Source: JBDIAR01 sp039812545 | Lineage (GTDB): Bacteria; Actinomycetota; Actinomycetes; Actinomycetales; Dermatophilaceae | Direction of reading: 5' to 3' | NCBI GenBank assembly: GCA_039812545.1 | Contig: JBDIAR010000003.1 | Span: 1-40,177 of the forward strand | DNA: 40,177 bases | Shown here: piece by piece, positions 32,621 to 39,651 of the stretch | Layout of the letters: the number at the start of each line of letters is the position of its first letter | How positions within the stretch are numbered: position 1 is the first letter of the stretch | Made by a program: the position numbers and the translations under genes | The notes under the pieces: model-generated | The model's input: only the letters and a program-made list of their open reading frames with translations | What the model was told of the DNA's origin: nothing | Database searches by the model: none

Positions 32621-33212
32621 CCCAGCGGTCGCCTTCGTTGTGAAAACCCATGTGCTGCAAGTAGTTCCGGTGAACGTCGGTCATCGGACGGGCGATCGCC
32701 CGACGCAGCCCCCGGGAGTACAGGCCGCCCTCGGCGTAGAGCCAATGCCCGAGCCGGGAGTCCCGGTAGGCGTGGAGGACGTAGTCGAGTTCCAGGTGAA
32801 GGTCGGTCCCCTCCTTGCGTCCGATCAATGCGCCCGCGGGCAGCCCGTCGCGGGTGAGGACCAACGCGTAGGTCGCCAGATGCGTTGAGGTGAACTCCGG
32901 TTGGGTCCGGGCGATGTCCTCGCGGTGGGTCCGGACGAAATCGCTGAGGAAGGGCGACTCGGGAGCGACCTCGATCAGCCCGATGTCGACGTGATGACCC
33001 AACTCCCGGCGAAGCACCCAGAGGTCGGCGGCACCGGCCGCGAGGGCCGCGATAAGCAGGGGCCAGGCGGCGATGGTGACGGCATACCCGGCGAAGAGGA
33101 CGGAGGCGACCAGCGCGATGATCCGGAATCGGACGATGGATCGGGTGAACAGGGACACGACGAGGGCGACCGCGGCCAGATAGCCGACTCCGTCCTGCCA
33201 CGTCACGCCCAT
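32604..33212 (-). CDS. Fusion protein: YgjV-like membrane domain plus GNAT-like domain, 202 aa
   Basis: The first 75 residues contain three hydrophobic segments (GVGYLAAVALVVSLF, IIALVASVLFAGYAVTI, PLLIAALAAGAADLW), a layout resembling the YgjV/Imp family. The remainder (about 80-202) looks like a soluble acetyltransferase-type domain, with YVLHAYRDSRLGHWLYAE and the end segment YLQHMGFHNEGDRWVKVL, similar to GNAT C-termini. I do not know its function. TACCAT 6 nt before the ATG at 33212 indicates a leaderless mRNA. The 3' end overlaps the aminotransferase by 17 bp, tail to tail. Confidence 0.75.
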   Translation of the reverse strand: MGVTWQDGVGYLAAVALVVSLFTRSIVRFRIIALVASVLFAGYAVTIAAWPLLIAALAAGAADLWVLRRELGHHVDIGLIEVAPESPFLSDFVRTHREDIARTQPEFTSTHLATYALVLTRDGLPAGALIGRKEGTDLHLELDYVLHAYRDSRLGHWLYAEGGLYSRGLRRAIARPMTDVHRNYLQHMGFHNEGDRWVKVLR

Positions 33213-33218
33213 GACCTC

Positions 33219-33224
33219 ATGGTA
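33219..33224 (-). promoter_or_regulatory. Candidate -10 box for the membrane-GNAT gene
   Basis: TACCAT on the minus strand, 6 nt before the ATG at 33212. No -35 element recognisable. Confidence 0.45.
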
Positions 33225-33303
33225 GAGGCGAAGGTCCCGTGGCGCGCCGGCTCGGCACCGACCCGGCGGCCACGACGTGCCCCGCCGGCTCGGAAGGCCC
33301 GGA

Positions 33304-34491
33304 TCAGACGATCGGCGAGTGGTCGTCCAGCCACGAGACGTTGACGAAGCCGAACCCCTCGCAGACCGCTCGAAGGTGGGGGTACACCAGCGATTCGTTG
33401 CGCAGCATCACCCCTTCATCGGTCACCAGACCAGAGCAGACGACGGTGATGGCCGCCTCGGCCCGGTTGGTCAGGACGGTGGCCAATTCGGCGTGGTTGC
33501 GGTCCGAATCGCGAATGAACAGAACACTATTGGTGGGTGCAGATTTGGCGACACTGCGCACGTAGATCAGGAAGCGACGCATCCCGGAGGTGTCCACCCG
33601 CAGCGACACGTCGGTCTGCGCGGCCCGAAAGCCCGTGTCCCGCTTTCCCGTGAAGAGCCGTCGGCTGGACGTGTGCACGAAACCCGTTGTGCCGCCCTCT
33701 CCCTCGAACACACACCCGAGCGTGGCCCGGTGACCACGCGGGAGGGCCAGCCGCAGGGAGAGCCGCCGATCCGGCGAACGGCCGGGCTCGAACAGGGCCA
33801 CCGGGTGGCTGTCGGCCACGATGTGGACCGAGCGGCGGGCCGGTTGCGGCGGCAGACCGCGGCGCAAGGTCGGCTTCGGTCGCGCGCGGGCGGCCTCCGG
33901 CGCGCTCTCCGTGGCGCCCTGCGGGTGGAGGTCGAGATTGCCGGGGCGCAACTCCGCGAAGCGATCCCGAAGGAAGGTCTCCTGGATCTGCAGGTCGCGT
34001 TCGTTGTGCTCGGCCTGTGCGCGTTGGACGTTGACGGTCACCTCGTGCAGCAGGTCGAGCTGTCCGAGGAGTAACTGCTCGGCGTTGCGGCGTAGATTCG
34101 CCGGACCCTGGGTGCCGAATGCCGCAAGGCTTTCCGGGAGGTAGCGTTCCAGCACCGCCGACAGTGTGGGGTTGACGGGCCGTTGCGCCGGTGGGGCGGC
34201 GTCGGTGATGGCGCGGGCCACGACGATCGCCTCCGGGGGGAGTACGGCACTCATCTGGTTGATCGTGCGGACCGCCGAACTGCCGGCCCGACGCACAGGG
34301 CGCTCCAGACGCCCGTCACTGTCCAGGTAGGTGCGGTAGGCGAGGTACTCCGCGACCGTCCAACCGGACAGATCGGCCGGCCGAGACCGGCCGCGGCGGG
34401 TGACTCCGGAGACCGTGCGGGCGGCACGCCGCCGGACCTCGCCCAGCGGCGCCGTCAGGTGTTTGTCAGCGGTGCGGTGCAGCCGGCCCAT
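33304..34491 (-). CDS. Unknown protein with central coiled coil, 395 aa
   Basis: I do not recognise a family. Residues 1-45 are very basic, 45-150 helical, and about 130-190 form a likely coiled coil with leucine and charged heptads (LLLGQLDLLHEVTVNVQRA, then AEHNERDLQIQETFL). A Pro/Arg-rich linker (about 195-235) leads into a beta-rich C-terminal domain of about 160 residues that starts RRSVHIVADSHPVAL and ends WLDDHSPIV. Parts of this domain (DVSLRVDTSGMRRFLIYV) recall TerD-like stress proteins, but I cannot confirm it. There is no signal peptide or membrane segment. ATG at 34491 has GAGGGAG close upstream; GTG at 34506 is possible. The gene lies in the longest stretch of the window without the GTATGCC heptamer, perhaps a sign of later acquisition. 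Confidence 0.7.
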   Translation of the reverse strand: MGRLHRTADKHLTAPLGEVRRRAARTVSGVTRRGRSRPADLSGWTVAEYLAYRTYLDSDGRLERPVRRAGSSAVRTINQMSAVLPPEAIVVARAITDAAPPAQRPVNPTLSAVLERYLPESLAAFGTQGPANLRRNAEQLLLGQLDLLHEVTVNVQRAQAEHNERDLQIQETFLRDRFAELRPGNLDLHPQGATESAPEAARARPKPTLRRGLPPQPARRSVHIVADSHPVALFEPGRSPDRRLSLRLALPRGHRATLGCVFEGEGGTTGFVHTSSRRLFTGKRDTGFRAAQTDVSLRVDTSGMRRFLIYVRSVAKSAPTNSVLFIRDSDRNHAELATVLTNRAEAAITVVCSGLVTDEGVMLRNESLVYPHLRAVCEGFGFVNVSWLDDHSPIV

Positions 34492-34608
34492 GGCTCCCTC
34501 GTCCACGGGGTCGCTCGGGGCGCGACCCCACACCCGCCATTGTCCCTCAGTTCGTGCGGCTGGTGGAGCTCGCCTCCCCGCTGACTCGTGGAGTGTCATG
34601 CTGGGCGC

Positions 34609-35151
34609 ATGGCGACGCAATTCCCCGAAATCACCCGTCGACACGTGGACTTCATGACCGCCCAGCAGATGTTCTTCGTGGCCACGGCGGCCCGGGACGG
34701 GCGGGTCAACGTCTCGCCGAAGGGGCTGGACAGTTTCCGAGTGCTCGGGGTCAACGAGGTGGCCTGGCTCAACGGTACGGGCAGCGGCAACGAGACCGCC
34801 GCCCATGTGCTGGACAGTCCGCGGATGACGGTGATGTTCTGCTCCTTCACCGACAAGCCCCTCATCTTGCGGCTGTACGGGACCGCCCGGATGAGCCAGC
34901 CGGGAGACGACGACTGGCCCGGGGCCGCGGCGCTCTTCCCGCCCTTGCTCGGTGCCCGACAGGTCTTCCGGCTGGCCGTCGACCTGGTGCAGACGTCCTG
35001 CGGATTCGGTGTCCCCACCTATGAGTTCGCCGGGCAGCGCACGACGATGAACGACTGGGCGACCAAGAAGGGACCCGAGGGTCTGGCCGCCTACCGCCGA
35101 GAACACAATGCGCTGAGCCTCGACGGTTTCCCGACCGCCCTGCCCGATTGA
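34609..35151 (+). CDS. Pyridoxamine 5'-phosphate oxidase family protein, 180 aa
   Basis: FMN- or F420-binding split-barrel protein. The N-terminal FVATAARDGRVNVSPKGLDSFRVL segment (quoted in part as VATAARDGRVNVSPKG, about 24-39) is the signature of the PNPOx-like general-stress group, and VAWLNGTGSGNETAAHV plus RLYGTAR continue the barrel. This is not the vitamin B6 enzyme PdxH. The ATG at 34609 starts the conserved family N-terminus; an in-frame GTG at 34588 has no better ribosome site. The 117-bp region to the divergent gene at 34491 shows no clear operator. The substrate and cofactor are open. Confidence 0.87.
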   Translation: MATQFPEITRRHVDFMTAQQMFFVATAARDGRVNVSPKGLDSFRVLGVNEVAWLNGTGSGNETAAHVLDSPRMTVMFCSFTDKPLILRLYGTARMSQPGDDDWPGAAALFPPLLGARQVFRLAVDLVQTSCGFGVPTYEFAGQRTTMNDWATKKGPEGLAAYRREHNALSLDGFPTALPD

Positions 35152-35175
35152 CCCGCCCCCGAACCGCCGGTCGAG

Positions 35176-36219
35176 CTACTCCCTCGCAGCGACGAAGCGG
35201 ATCCAGTTGGCCCCGCTACCGGTCTCGGCCCGGGCCAGCAGCGACAGCCCACCGTCGTCGCCGATCCGCGACAGGCTCACGGTCTGCGACAGCTCGCCCG
35301 CGACGAGGACGTGTCGACCGTCCGCGGTGACGGCGAACCCGCGCGGCTGGGTTTCCGTCTGGCTGTATGCCATCGGCTCGCCGAGCGCTCCGATGACGGT
35401 GACCGGGAGGGCGGCGATGGTGGACTCGGTTCGCTCGGAGCAGAGCAGGAGCGTCCGGTCGAGCGCCAGATGCAGGTCCGCCCCCCACACCTGGTGATCG
35501 TCCCGGGGATGGCCGCCGAACACCCCTGGAGTCAGGCCCCGGTCCGGGGCAAATGCCGGGACGGACTGGCATACGGTCAGAGCACCGGACGGACCGATCG
35601 CCAGAGCAATGGCCTCGCCGGTGAATTCCGTCATCAGGTATGCCGATTCGGCCGGTTCGTCGAGGATCAGGTGGCGTGGTCCCGAGCCGGGCGGGAGGGC
35701 GAGGACGGGCTCCAAGGCGGTGAACGCCCCGTCCCCATCGACGGCGAGGTGCGCGACGAGGTCGCCACCGAGCGAGACGAGGTACGCGCGGGTCCCGGCG
35801 GCGGCGGAGACGATGCAGTGCGCGTTCGGGTACTCGACGTGGCCGCGCGGCTCGTCGAGCGTCCCGTCCGAAGTCACCGGCCAACTCAGGCCCAGGCCCT
35901 GGTGGTAGAACGCCGCCAACAGCAGCCCGCCGTCGGGGGAGAGGTCGAGATAGGTGGGCGATCCCGGCGCGGCCCGGAACGAGCGTCGGGTCAGCCGCCC
36001 GGTCGTGCGGTCCAGGTCCAGCGTCGTCACGCCGGGCGGGTCGCCCTTGACCCCGGCGTGGACCAGCTCGCGCCGAGGATCCACCGCGAAGGTCGAGCAG
36101 CCGGTGCCCACCTCGCTGACCGCAATGCGGTCCAGCTCGCCGGAGTCCACGTCCACGCGGAACGAACTGATCGTGCCGTCACCGGCATTGGCGACCAGGG
36201 CGAGTAGCGGCGGCGTCAT
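35176..36219 (-). CDS. Lactonase family beta-propeller (6-phosphogluconolactonase/YbhE-like), 347 aa
   Basis: Seven-bladed propeller of the Lactonase (PF10282) family. Repeated blade motifs such as FAVDPRRELVHAG, YLDLSPDGGLLLAAFY and FAVTADGRHVLVAGE recur about every 50 residues, and the C-terminal FAVTADGRH-SLSR-type end is typical. The family includes E. coli Pgl; without biochemical evidence this could be a sugar lactonase or a non-enzymatic propeller. ATG at 36219 is chosen because TAACAT lies exactly 7 nt upstream; an ATG at 36228 falls inside that box. It is convergent with the PNPOx-like gene (24 bp). Confidence 0.85.
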   Translation of the reverse strand: MTPPLLALVANAGDGTISSFRVDVDSGELDRIAVSEVGTGCSTFAVDPRRELVHAGVKGDPPGVTTLDLDRTTGRLTRRSFRAAPGSPTYLDLSPDGGLLLAAFYHQGLGLSWPVTSDGTLDEPRGHVEYPNAHCIVSAAAGTRAYLVSLGGDLVAHLAVDGDGAFTALEPVLALPPGSGPRHLILDEPAESAYLMTEFTGEAIALAIGPSGALTVCQSVPAFAPDRGLTPGVFGGHPRDDHQVWGADLHLALDRTLLLCSERTESTIAALPVTVIGALGEPMAYSQTETQPRGFAVTADGRHVLVAGELSQTVSLSRIGDDGGLSLLARAETGSGANWIRFVAARE

Positions 36220-36226
36220 GAGGGCC

Positions 36227-36232
36227 ATGTTA
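36227..36232 (-). promoter_or_regulatory. Candidate -10 box, leaderless start of the lactonase gene
   Basis: TAACAT on the minus strand, 7 nt before the ATG at 36219. This box decides between the two nearby ATGs. Confidence 0.5.
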
Positions 36233-36276
36233 AAGCGAGCCCGTTCGTGCAGGCAGGTGCGACCGGAATACCTCAC

Positions 36277-36289
36277 TGGCACACTGCCA
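36277..36289. promoter_or_regulatory. Short palindrome between divergent genes
   Basis: TGGCA-CAC-TGCCA (5+5 inverted repeat) lies 49 bp before the ATG at 36338 and 58 bp from the lactonase start. It is an operator candidate only. Confidence 0.3.
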
Positions 36290-36337
36290 AGTAAGCCGGG
36301 TCGCCCTCTCGTCGCCCGGATCGGGGAGGAGTTCGGG

Positions 36338-36988
36338 ATGGACGAGTTGGTGCACATCGGTCAGCAGTCGCTCGCCCGATTCCTCGCGCGCTGGCACGGC
36401 GCACCGCTGAAGCCGCTCCCCACGCAGCGGACCGGCGACGGCGTCGACGATGCGATGGCGGTCATCAGCGCCTACCCCGAGGCGATCAGCCAGGCCCGCG
36501 TCGCCCGTCCCCACGAGCCGCCCCGGCGGGACGGCCTGCGATTCCTCTGCGCCGAGAATCAGGCCGTCTGGCTTTGGGCCGCCACGCCCTGCCCGACCCG
36601 GGGGTATGCCGTGGTCGAGCGCCCCAACGACCCGAGCCTGGACTGGGTCGAGACCGGCGAGGACCCGTGGACCTTCTTCCTCCACCTCGCGGTCTTCGAG
36701 GCGACCTGGTCGGCTCGGTGTACGGGGACGGCCGCGTTCCTCAGCCGGGACGAATTGGATTGCGCACTCGCCGATTTCACCGCGCTGCCATTTGCCGTCT
36801 GGCGGTGGCCGGGTCCGGAGCATCGGCTCTGGGCGACGTCGGAGCTGCTGGCCTTCAGCTGTATCAACGGCGCCCCCGACAGCGAGGTGACCGAGGAGTC
36901 GGTGACCTGGCTGATCGTCGCCGGACGCACGCCGGAGGCGATGGAGCCGCTGCGTGGCCTGCCGGTGCCCTTCGAGTGGGTGTCCTGA
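36338..36988 (+). CDS. Unknown protein, possibly SMI1/KNR4 (SUKH)-like, 216 aa
   Basis: Soluble, acidic, without signal peptide. The segment RFLCAENQAVWLWA followed by a VERPNDPSLDWVETG stretch and WTFFLHLAVFEATW is reminiscent of the SUKH/SMI1 fold, in which an ENQGV-type turn precedes an aromatic strand; such proteins include toxin-immunity factors. The match is from memory and uncertain, and no toxin gene is adjacent. GGGGAGGAG stands upstream of the ATG at 36338. The adenine deaminase gene starts 36 bp downstream on the same strand. Confidence 0.65.
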   Translation: MDELVHIGQQSLARFLARWHGAPLKPLPTQRTGDGVDDAMAVISAYPEAISQARVARPHEPPRRDGLRFLCAENQAVWLWAATPCPTRGYAVVERPNDPSLDWVETGEDPWTFFLHLAVFEATWSARCTGTAAFLSRDELDCALADFTALPFAVWRWPGPEHRLWATSELLAFSCINGAPDSEVTEESVTWLIVAGRTPEAMEPLRGLPVPFEWVS

Positions 36989-37024
36989 CTGTCGCGACAA
37001 TCCGCGAAGGGGCAGGATGACGTC

Positions 37025-38020
37025 ATGTCGACCGTTCCACTGCCGATGGCCGAGCTACACCTTCACATCGAGGGGACCTTCGAGCCGGAGGAGGTGTTCC
37101 GGATGGCTCGCCGCAACGGGGTCGCCCTGCCCTGGTCGGACGTGGACGACCTCAGGCGGCGGTACGACTTCGACGATCTCCAGTCCTTCCTGGACCTCTA
37201 CTACTCCTGTATGTCGGTGCTGCGGACTCGCGCGGACTTCGCCGAACTGGCCGGGGCGTACTTCGCCCGGGCCCACCGCGCCGGCGTCGCGCATGCGGAG
37301 ATCTTCTTCGATCCGCAGGCGCACACCTCGCGCGGCGTGGCCGTCGACGACGTGATCGACGGCCTGCTCGACGCGTTCGAGCAGGCGCGCACGGCATACG
37401 GGATGACCGGCGGGTTGATCATGTGTTTCCTGCGAGACCGTCCGGTCGAGGAGGCCATGGCGACCCTGGAGGCCGTGGCGCCGCGCGCGCGTGAGCTGCT
37501 CGGCGTGGGGCTGGATTCGGCTGAGGTGGGCTACCCGCCGGAGCTCTTCGGCGAGGTCTTCGCCCGGGCCCGCGAACTCGGCCTGCACGTCGTCGCGCAT
37601 GCCGGCGAGGAGGGGCCACCGGCATACGTCTGGCAGGCCCTGCGGGTCGGCGCCGAACGCATCGACCACGGGGTGCGCTCGATGGAGGACCCCGAGCTCG
37701 TCGCCCACCTCCGCGACCGACGCGTGCCGCTGACCGTGTGTCCCCTGTCGAATGTCCGGCTGCGCGTGGTGCCCGAGCTGGCGGCTCATCCCCTGCCGGC
37801 CATGTTGGCGGCCGGCCTGCTCGTGACGGTCCACTCGGACGACCCGGCCTACTTCGGTGGCTACCTCGACGAGAACCTCGACCAGTGCCTGAGTGCCCTG
37901 GACTTGGCGGACGACACCCGGGCCCTGTTGGCGCGCAACTCGATCGAAGCTTCGTTCGCCGACGCGGACCGCAAGACGGAACTCCTGGCCCGCCTCCAGG
38001 TCCTCCCCGGGAATAATTGA
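37025..38020 (+). CDS. Adenine deaminase-type (adenosine deaminase family) hydrolase, 331 aa
   Basis: Zn-dependent purine deaminase of the amidohydrolase superfamily. Zinc ligands are in ELHLHIEGT (His12, His14), HAGEEG (His192, with Glu195 as the proton shuttle), RIDHG (His215) and SDDPAYFGGY (Asp272/273). The DPAYFGGY form is characteristic of the adenine deaminase subgroup (EC 3.5.4.2), whereas true adenosine deaminases usually read DPxxFG/T-type sequences, so adenine is the more likely substrate. The length (331) fits. The start ATG at 37025 has GGGGCAGGA upstream. Confidence 0.9.
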   Translation: MSTVPLPMAELHLHIEGTFEPEEVFRMARRNGVALPWSDVDDLRRRYDFDDLQSFLDLYYSCMSVLRTRADFAELAGAYFARAHRAGVAHAEIFFDPQAHTSRGVAVDDVIDGLLDAFEQARTAYGMTGGLIMCFLRDRPVEEAMATLEAVAPRARELLGVGLDSAEVGYPPELFGEVFARARELGLHVVAHAGEEGPPAYVWQALRVGAERIDHGVRSMEDPELVAHLRDRRVPLTVCPLSNVRLRVVPELAAHPLPAMLAAGLLVTVHSDDPAYFGGYLDENLDQCLSALDLADDTRALLARNSIEASFADADRKTELLARLQVLPGNN

Positions 38021-38028
38021 GAGTTCAA

Positions 38029-38036
38029 CAACGTTG
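38029..38036. promoter_or_regulatory. Candidate operator upstream of yceI
   Basis: CAACGTTG is a perfect 8-bp palindrome; extended by 3 bp on each side, 12 of 14 positions match. It lies 56 bp before the YceI start, next to TTGAGA (38017-38022), which could be a -35 element. MarR-type operators often have this size, but no regulator gene is next to it. Confidence 0.35.
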
Positions 38037-38091
38037 CTGCGGGTACTGATCATCGAGGCCGGGGCGTCGCCCTGGTGCAGAGGAGGAACAC

Positions 38092-38634
38092 ATGGCATAC
38101 GAGGGATTGACCGCAGGCACCTGGACCATCGACCCGGCGCACTCGGAGGTGGGCTTCGTCGCCCGGCACGCCATGGTCACGAAGGTCCGTGGCTATTTCC
38201 GCGACTTCTCCGGCGCCATCGAGGTGGCGGAGGAGTTCGAGTCGTCGTCGGCCAAGGCGACCATCCTGACCGGCTCGATCGACACCCGACAGAACGACCG
38301 GGATGCACACCTGCGCAGCGCCGACTTCTTCGACGCCGACAACTACCCGCAGATCGGTTTCGTCTCGACCGGCATTCGTGACGTCTCGGGCGATGGGTTC
38401 GTCCTCGACGGCGACCTCACCATCAAGGGGGTCACCAAGCCGGTCAGCCTGGACGTCGAATTCGGTGGCGTCTCGCCGGATCCGTTCGGCAACACCCGGG
38501 CCGGGTTCAGCGCGACCACCACGGTCGACCGGGGCGACTGGGGCCTCACCTGGAACGCGGCACTGGAAACCGGTGGCGTACTGGTCAGCAAGAAGATCAC
38601 CCTGACCCTCGACCTCTCCGTCATCAAGGCCTGA
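38092..38634 (+). CDS. YceI family lipocalin-like protein, 180 aa
   Basis: Polyisoprenoid-binding beta-barrel protein; many members respond to stress or bind lipid-soluble quinone-like compounds. The N-terminal GTWTIDPAHSEVGFVARHAMVTKVRG is the family signature (in part TWTIDPAHSEVGF, about 10-22). DAHLRSADFFDADNYP and LTIKGVTKPVSLDVEF follow, ending with KKITLTLDLSV. There is no signal peptide, as usual for actinobacterial members. AGAGGAGG 7 nt upstream of the ATG is one of the best ribosome sites of the window. The second codon pair overlaps a GGCATAC heptamer. Confidence 0.94.
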   Translation: MAYEGLTAGTWTIDPAHSEVGFVARHAMVTKVRGYFRDFSGAIEVAEEFESSSAKATILTGSIDTRQNDRDAHLRSADFFDADNYPQIGFVSTGIRDVSGDGFVLDGDLTIKGVTKPVSLDVEFGGVSPDPFGNTRAGFSATTTVDRGDWGLTWNAALETGGVLVSKKITLTLDLSVIKA

Positions 38635-38655
38635 CGACGGCGCAACCCTCGGGCC

Positions 38656-39642
38656 TCACGGGTGGGCGTGACCCTCGTGGTCCTGGTGGCCCGGCGGTTC
38701 GAGCTGGAAGGTCGAGTGGCCGATGCTCACCGGGAAGTGCTCGGCGACGCACCGCTGGAGATCGTCCAGAATCTGCGGCGCGTGCCCGTCGTCGAAGCAC
38801 TCCCGGGTGACGACCACGTGCGCGGTGATGACCGGAAGCGCGGTCCCGATGAGCGAGGCGTGCACATCGTGGACGCCGACGACGTGGGGTACCTCGAGGA
38901 TGTGTCGTCGGACCTCGGCCAGGTCCAGCCCGGTCGGCGTGGATTCGAGCAGCACCCGCGCGGACTGACGCAGGATCGTCACCGCGCGCGGCAGGATCAT
39001 CGCGGCGATGACCATGCCGGCGACCGCGTCGGCGCGTTCCCACCCGGTCGTCCGCACGACGAGTGCCGCCACGACGACCGCCAGGGAGCCGAGCGCGTCG
39101 GCCACGAGTTCGAGGAAGGCCGCACGCAGGTTGAGGTTCGCGCCGCGCCCGGACCACAGAACGGCGATGCCGATCGCATTGCCCAGTAGGCCGATCAGGC
39201 CGAGGACCAGCAGCCAACCCGCGGCCACCGGCTCAGGTGACCCGAGCCGACGGACGCCCTCGATCAGCGCGTAGAGCCCGACCGCCAGCAGGATCGTGGC
39301 CTGGGCGCCGGCGGCGAGGACTTCGGCGCGCGCGAATCCCCAGGTCCGCCGGTCGTCGGCCGGGCGGGTCATCAGACGAGCGGCGAGCAGCGCGATGGAC
39401 AAGCCGACGGTGTCGGTCAGCAGATGTCCGGCGTCGGTGAGCAGCGCGAGACTGCCCGTGGCATACGCCCCGACGATCTCCACGACGAGCACGGTGACGG
39501 CGACGCAGAGCGCCACGGTCAGGCGTCCGACGGGTGCGTGATCGCCATGGCCGTGTGCCAAGCCGCCGCGCCCGTGCCCGTGCCCGTGGCCGCCGTGGGC
39601 GTGCGCCCCTCCGGGACTCTCCCTGGTTCCGTCCGCGGTCAT
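38656..39642 (-). CDS. Cation diffusion facilitator (CzcD/ZitB-like metal exporter), 328 aa
   Basis: Proton-driven exporter of Zn2+, Co2+ or similar ions. Residues 14-36 form a His/Gly-rich cytoplasmic tail, and the C-terminus ends in another His cluster. Six membrane segments follow. The transport site has Asp70, His73 and Asp77 in LLTDAGHLLTD, but helix 5 reads LELVAD (Glu178, Asp182) where CzcD has HxxxD, so one ligand is Glu instead of His; this may shift metal choice. The cytoplasmic C-terminal domain contains VHDVHASLIG. ATG at 39642 is the likely start. The TauE-like gene begins upstream on the same strand with a 9-bp gap, so they are probably co-transcribed. Confidence 0.92.
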   Translation of the reverse strand: MTADGTRESPGGAHAHGGHGHGHGRGGLAHGHGDHAPVGRLTVALCVAVTVLVVEIVGAYATGSLALLTDAGHLLTDTVGLSIALLAARLMTRPADDRRTWGFARAEVLAAGAQATILLAVGLYALIEGVRRLGSPEPVAAGWLLVLGLIGLLGNAIGIAVLWSGRGANLNLRAAFLELVADALGSLAVVVAALVVRTTGWERADAVAGMVIAAMILPRAVTILRQSARVLLESTPTGLDLAEVRRHILEVPHVVGVHDVHASLIGTALPVITAHVVVTRECFDDGHAPQILDDLQRCVAEHFPVSIGHSTFQLEPPGHQDHEGHAHP

Positions 39643-39651
39643 GGGCCAGTC

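Noticed and set aside
34492..34608. Operator between the 395-aa unknown and the PNPOx-like gene
   Set aside because: No convincing inverted repeat or -10 box at leaderless spacing was found in these 117 bp.
34492..35106. N-terminal extension of the 395-aa unknown to 600 aa
   Set aside because: The extension is antisense to the PNPOx-like gene and looks like shadow sequence; ATG at 34491 has a ribosome site.
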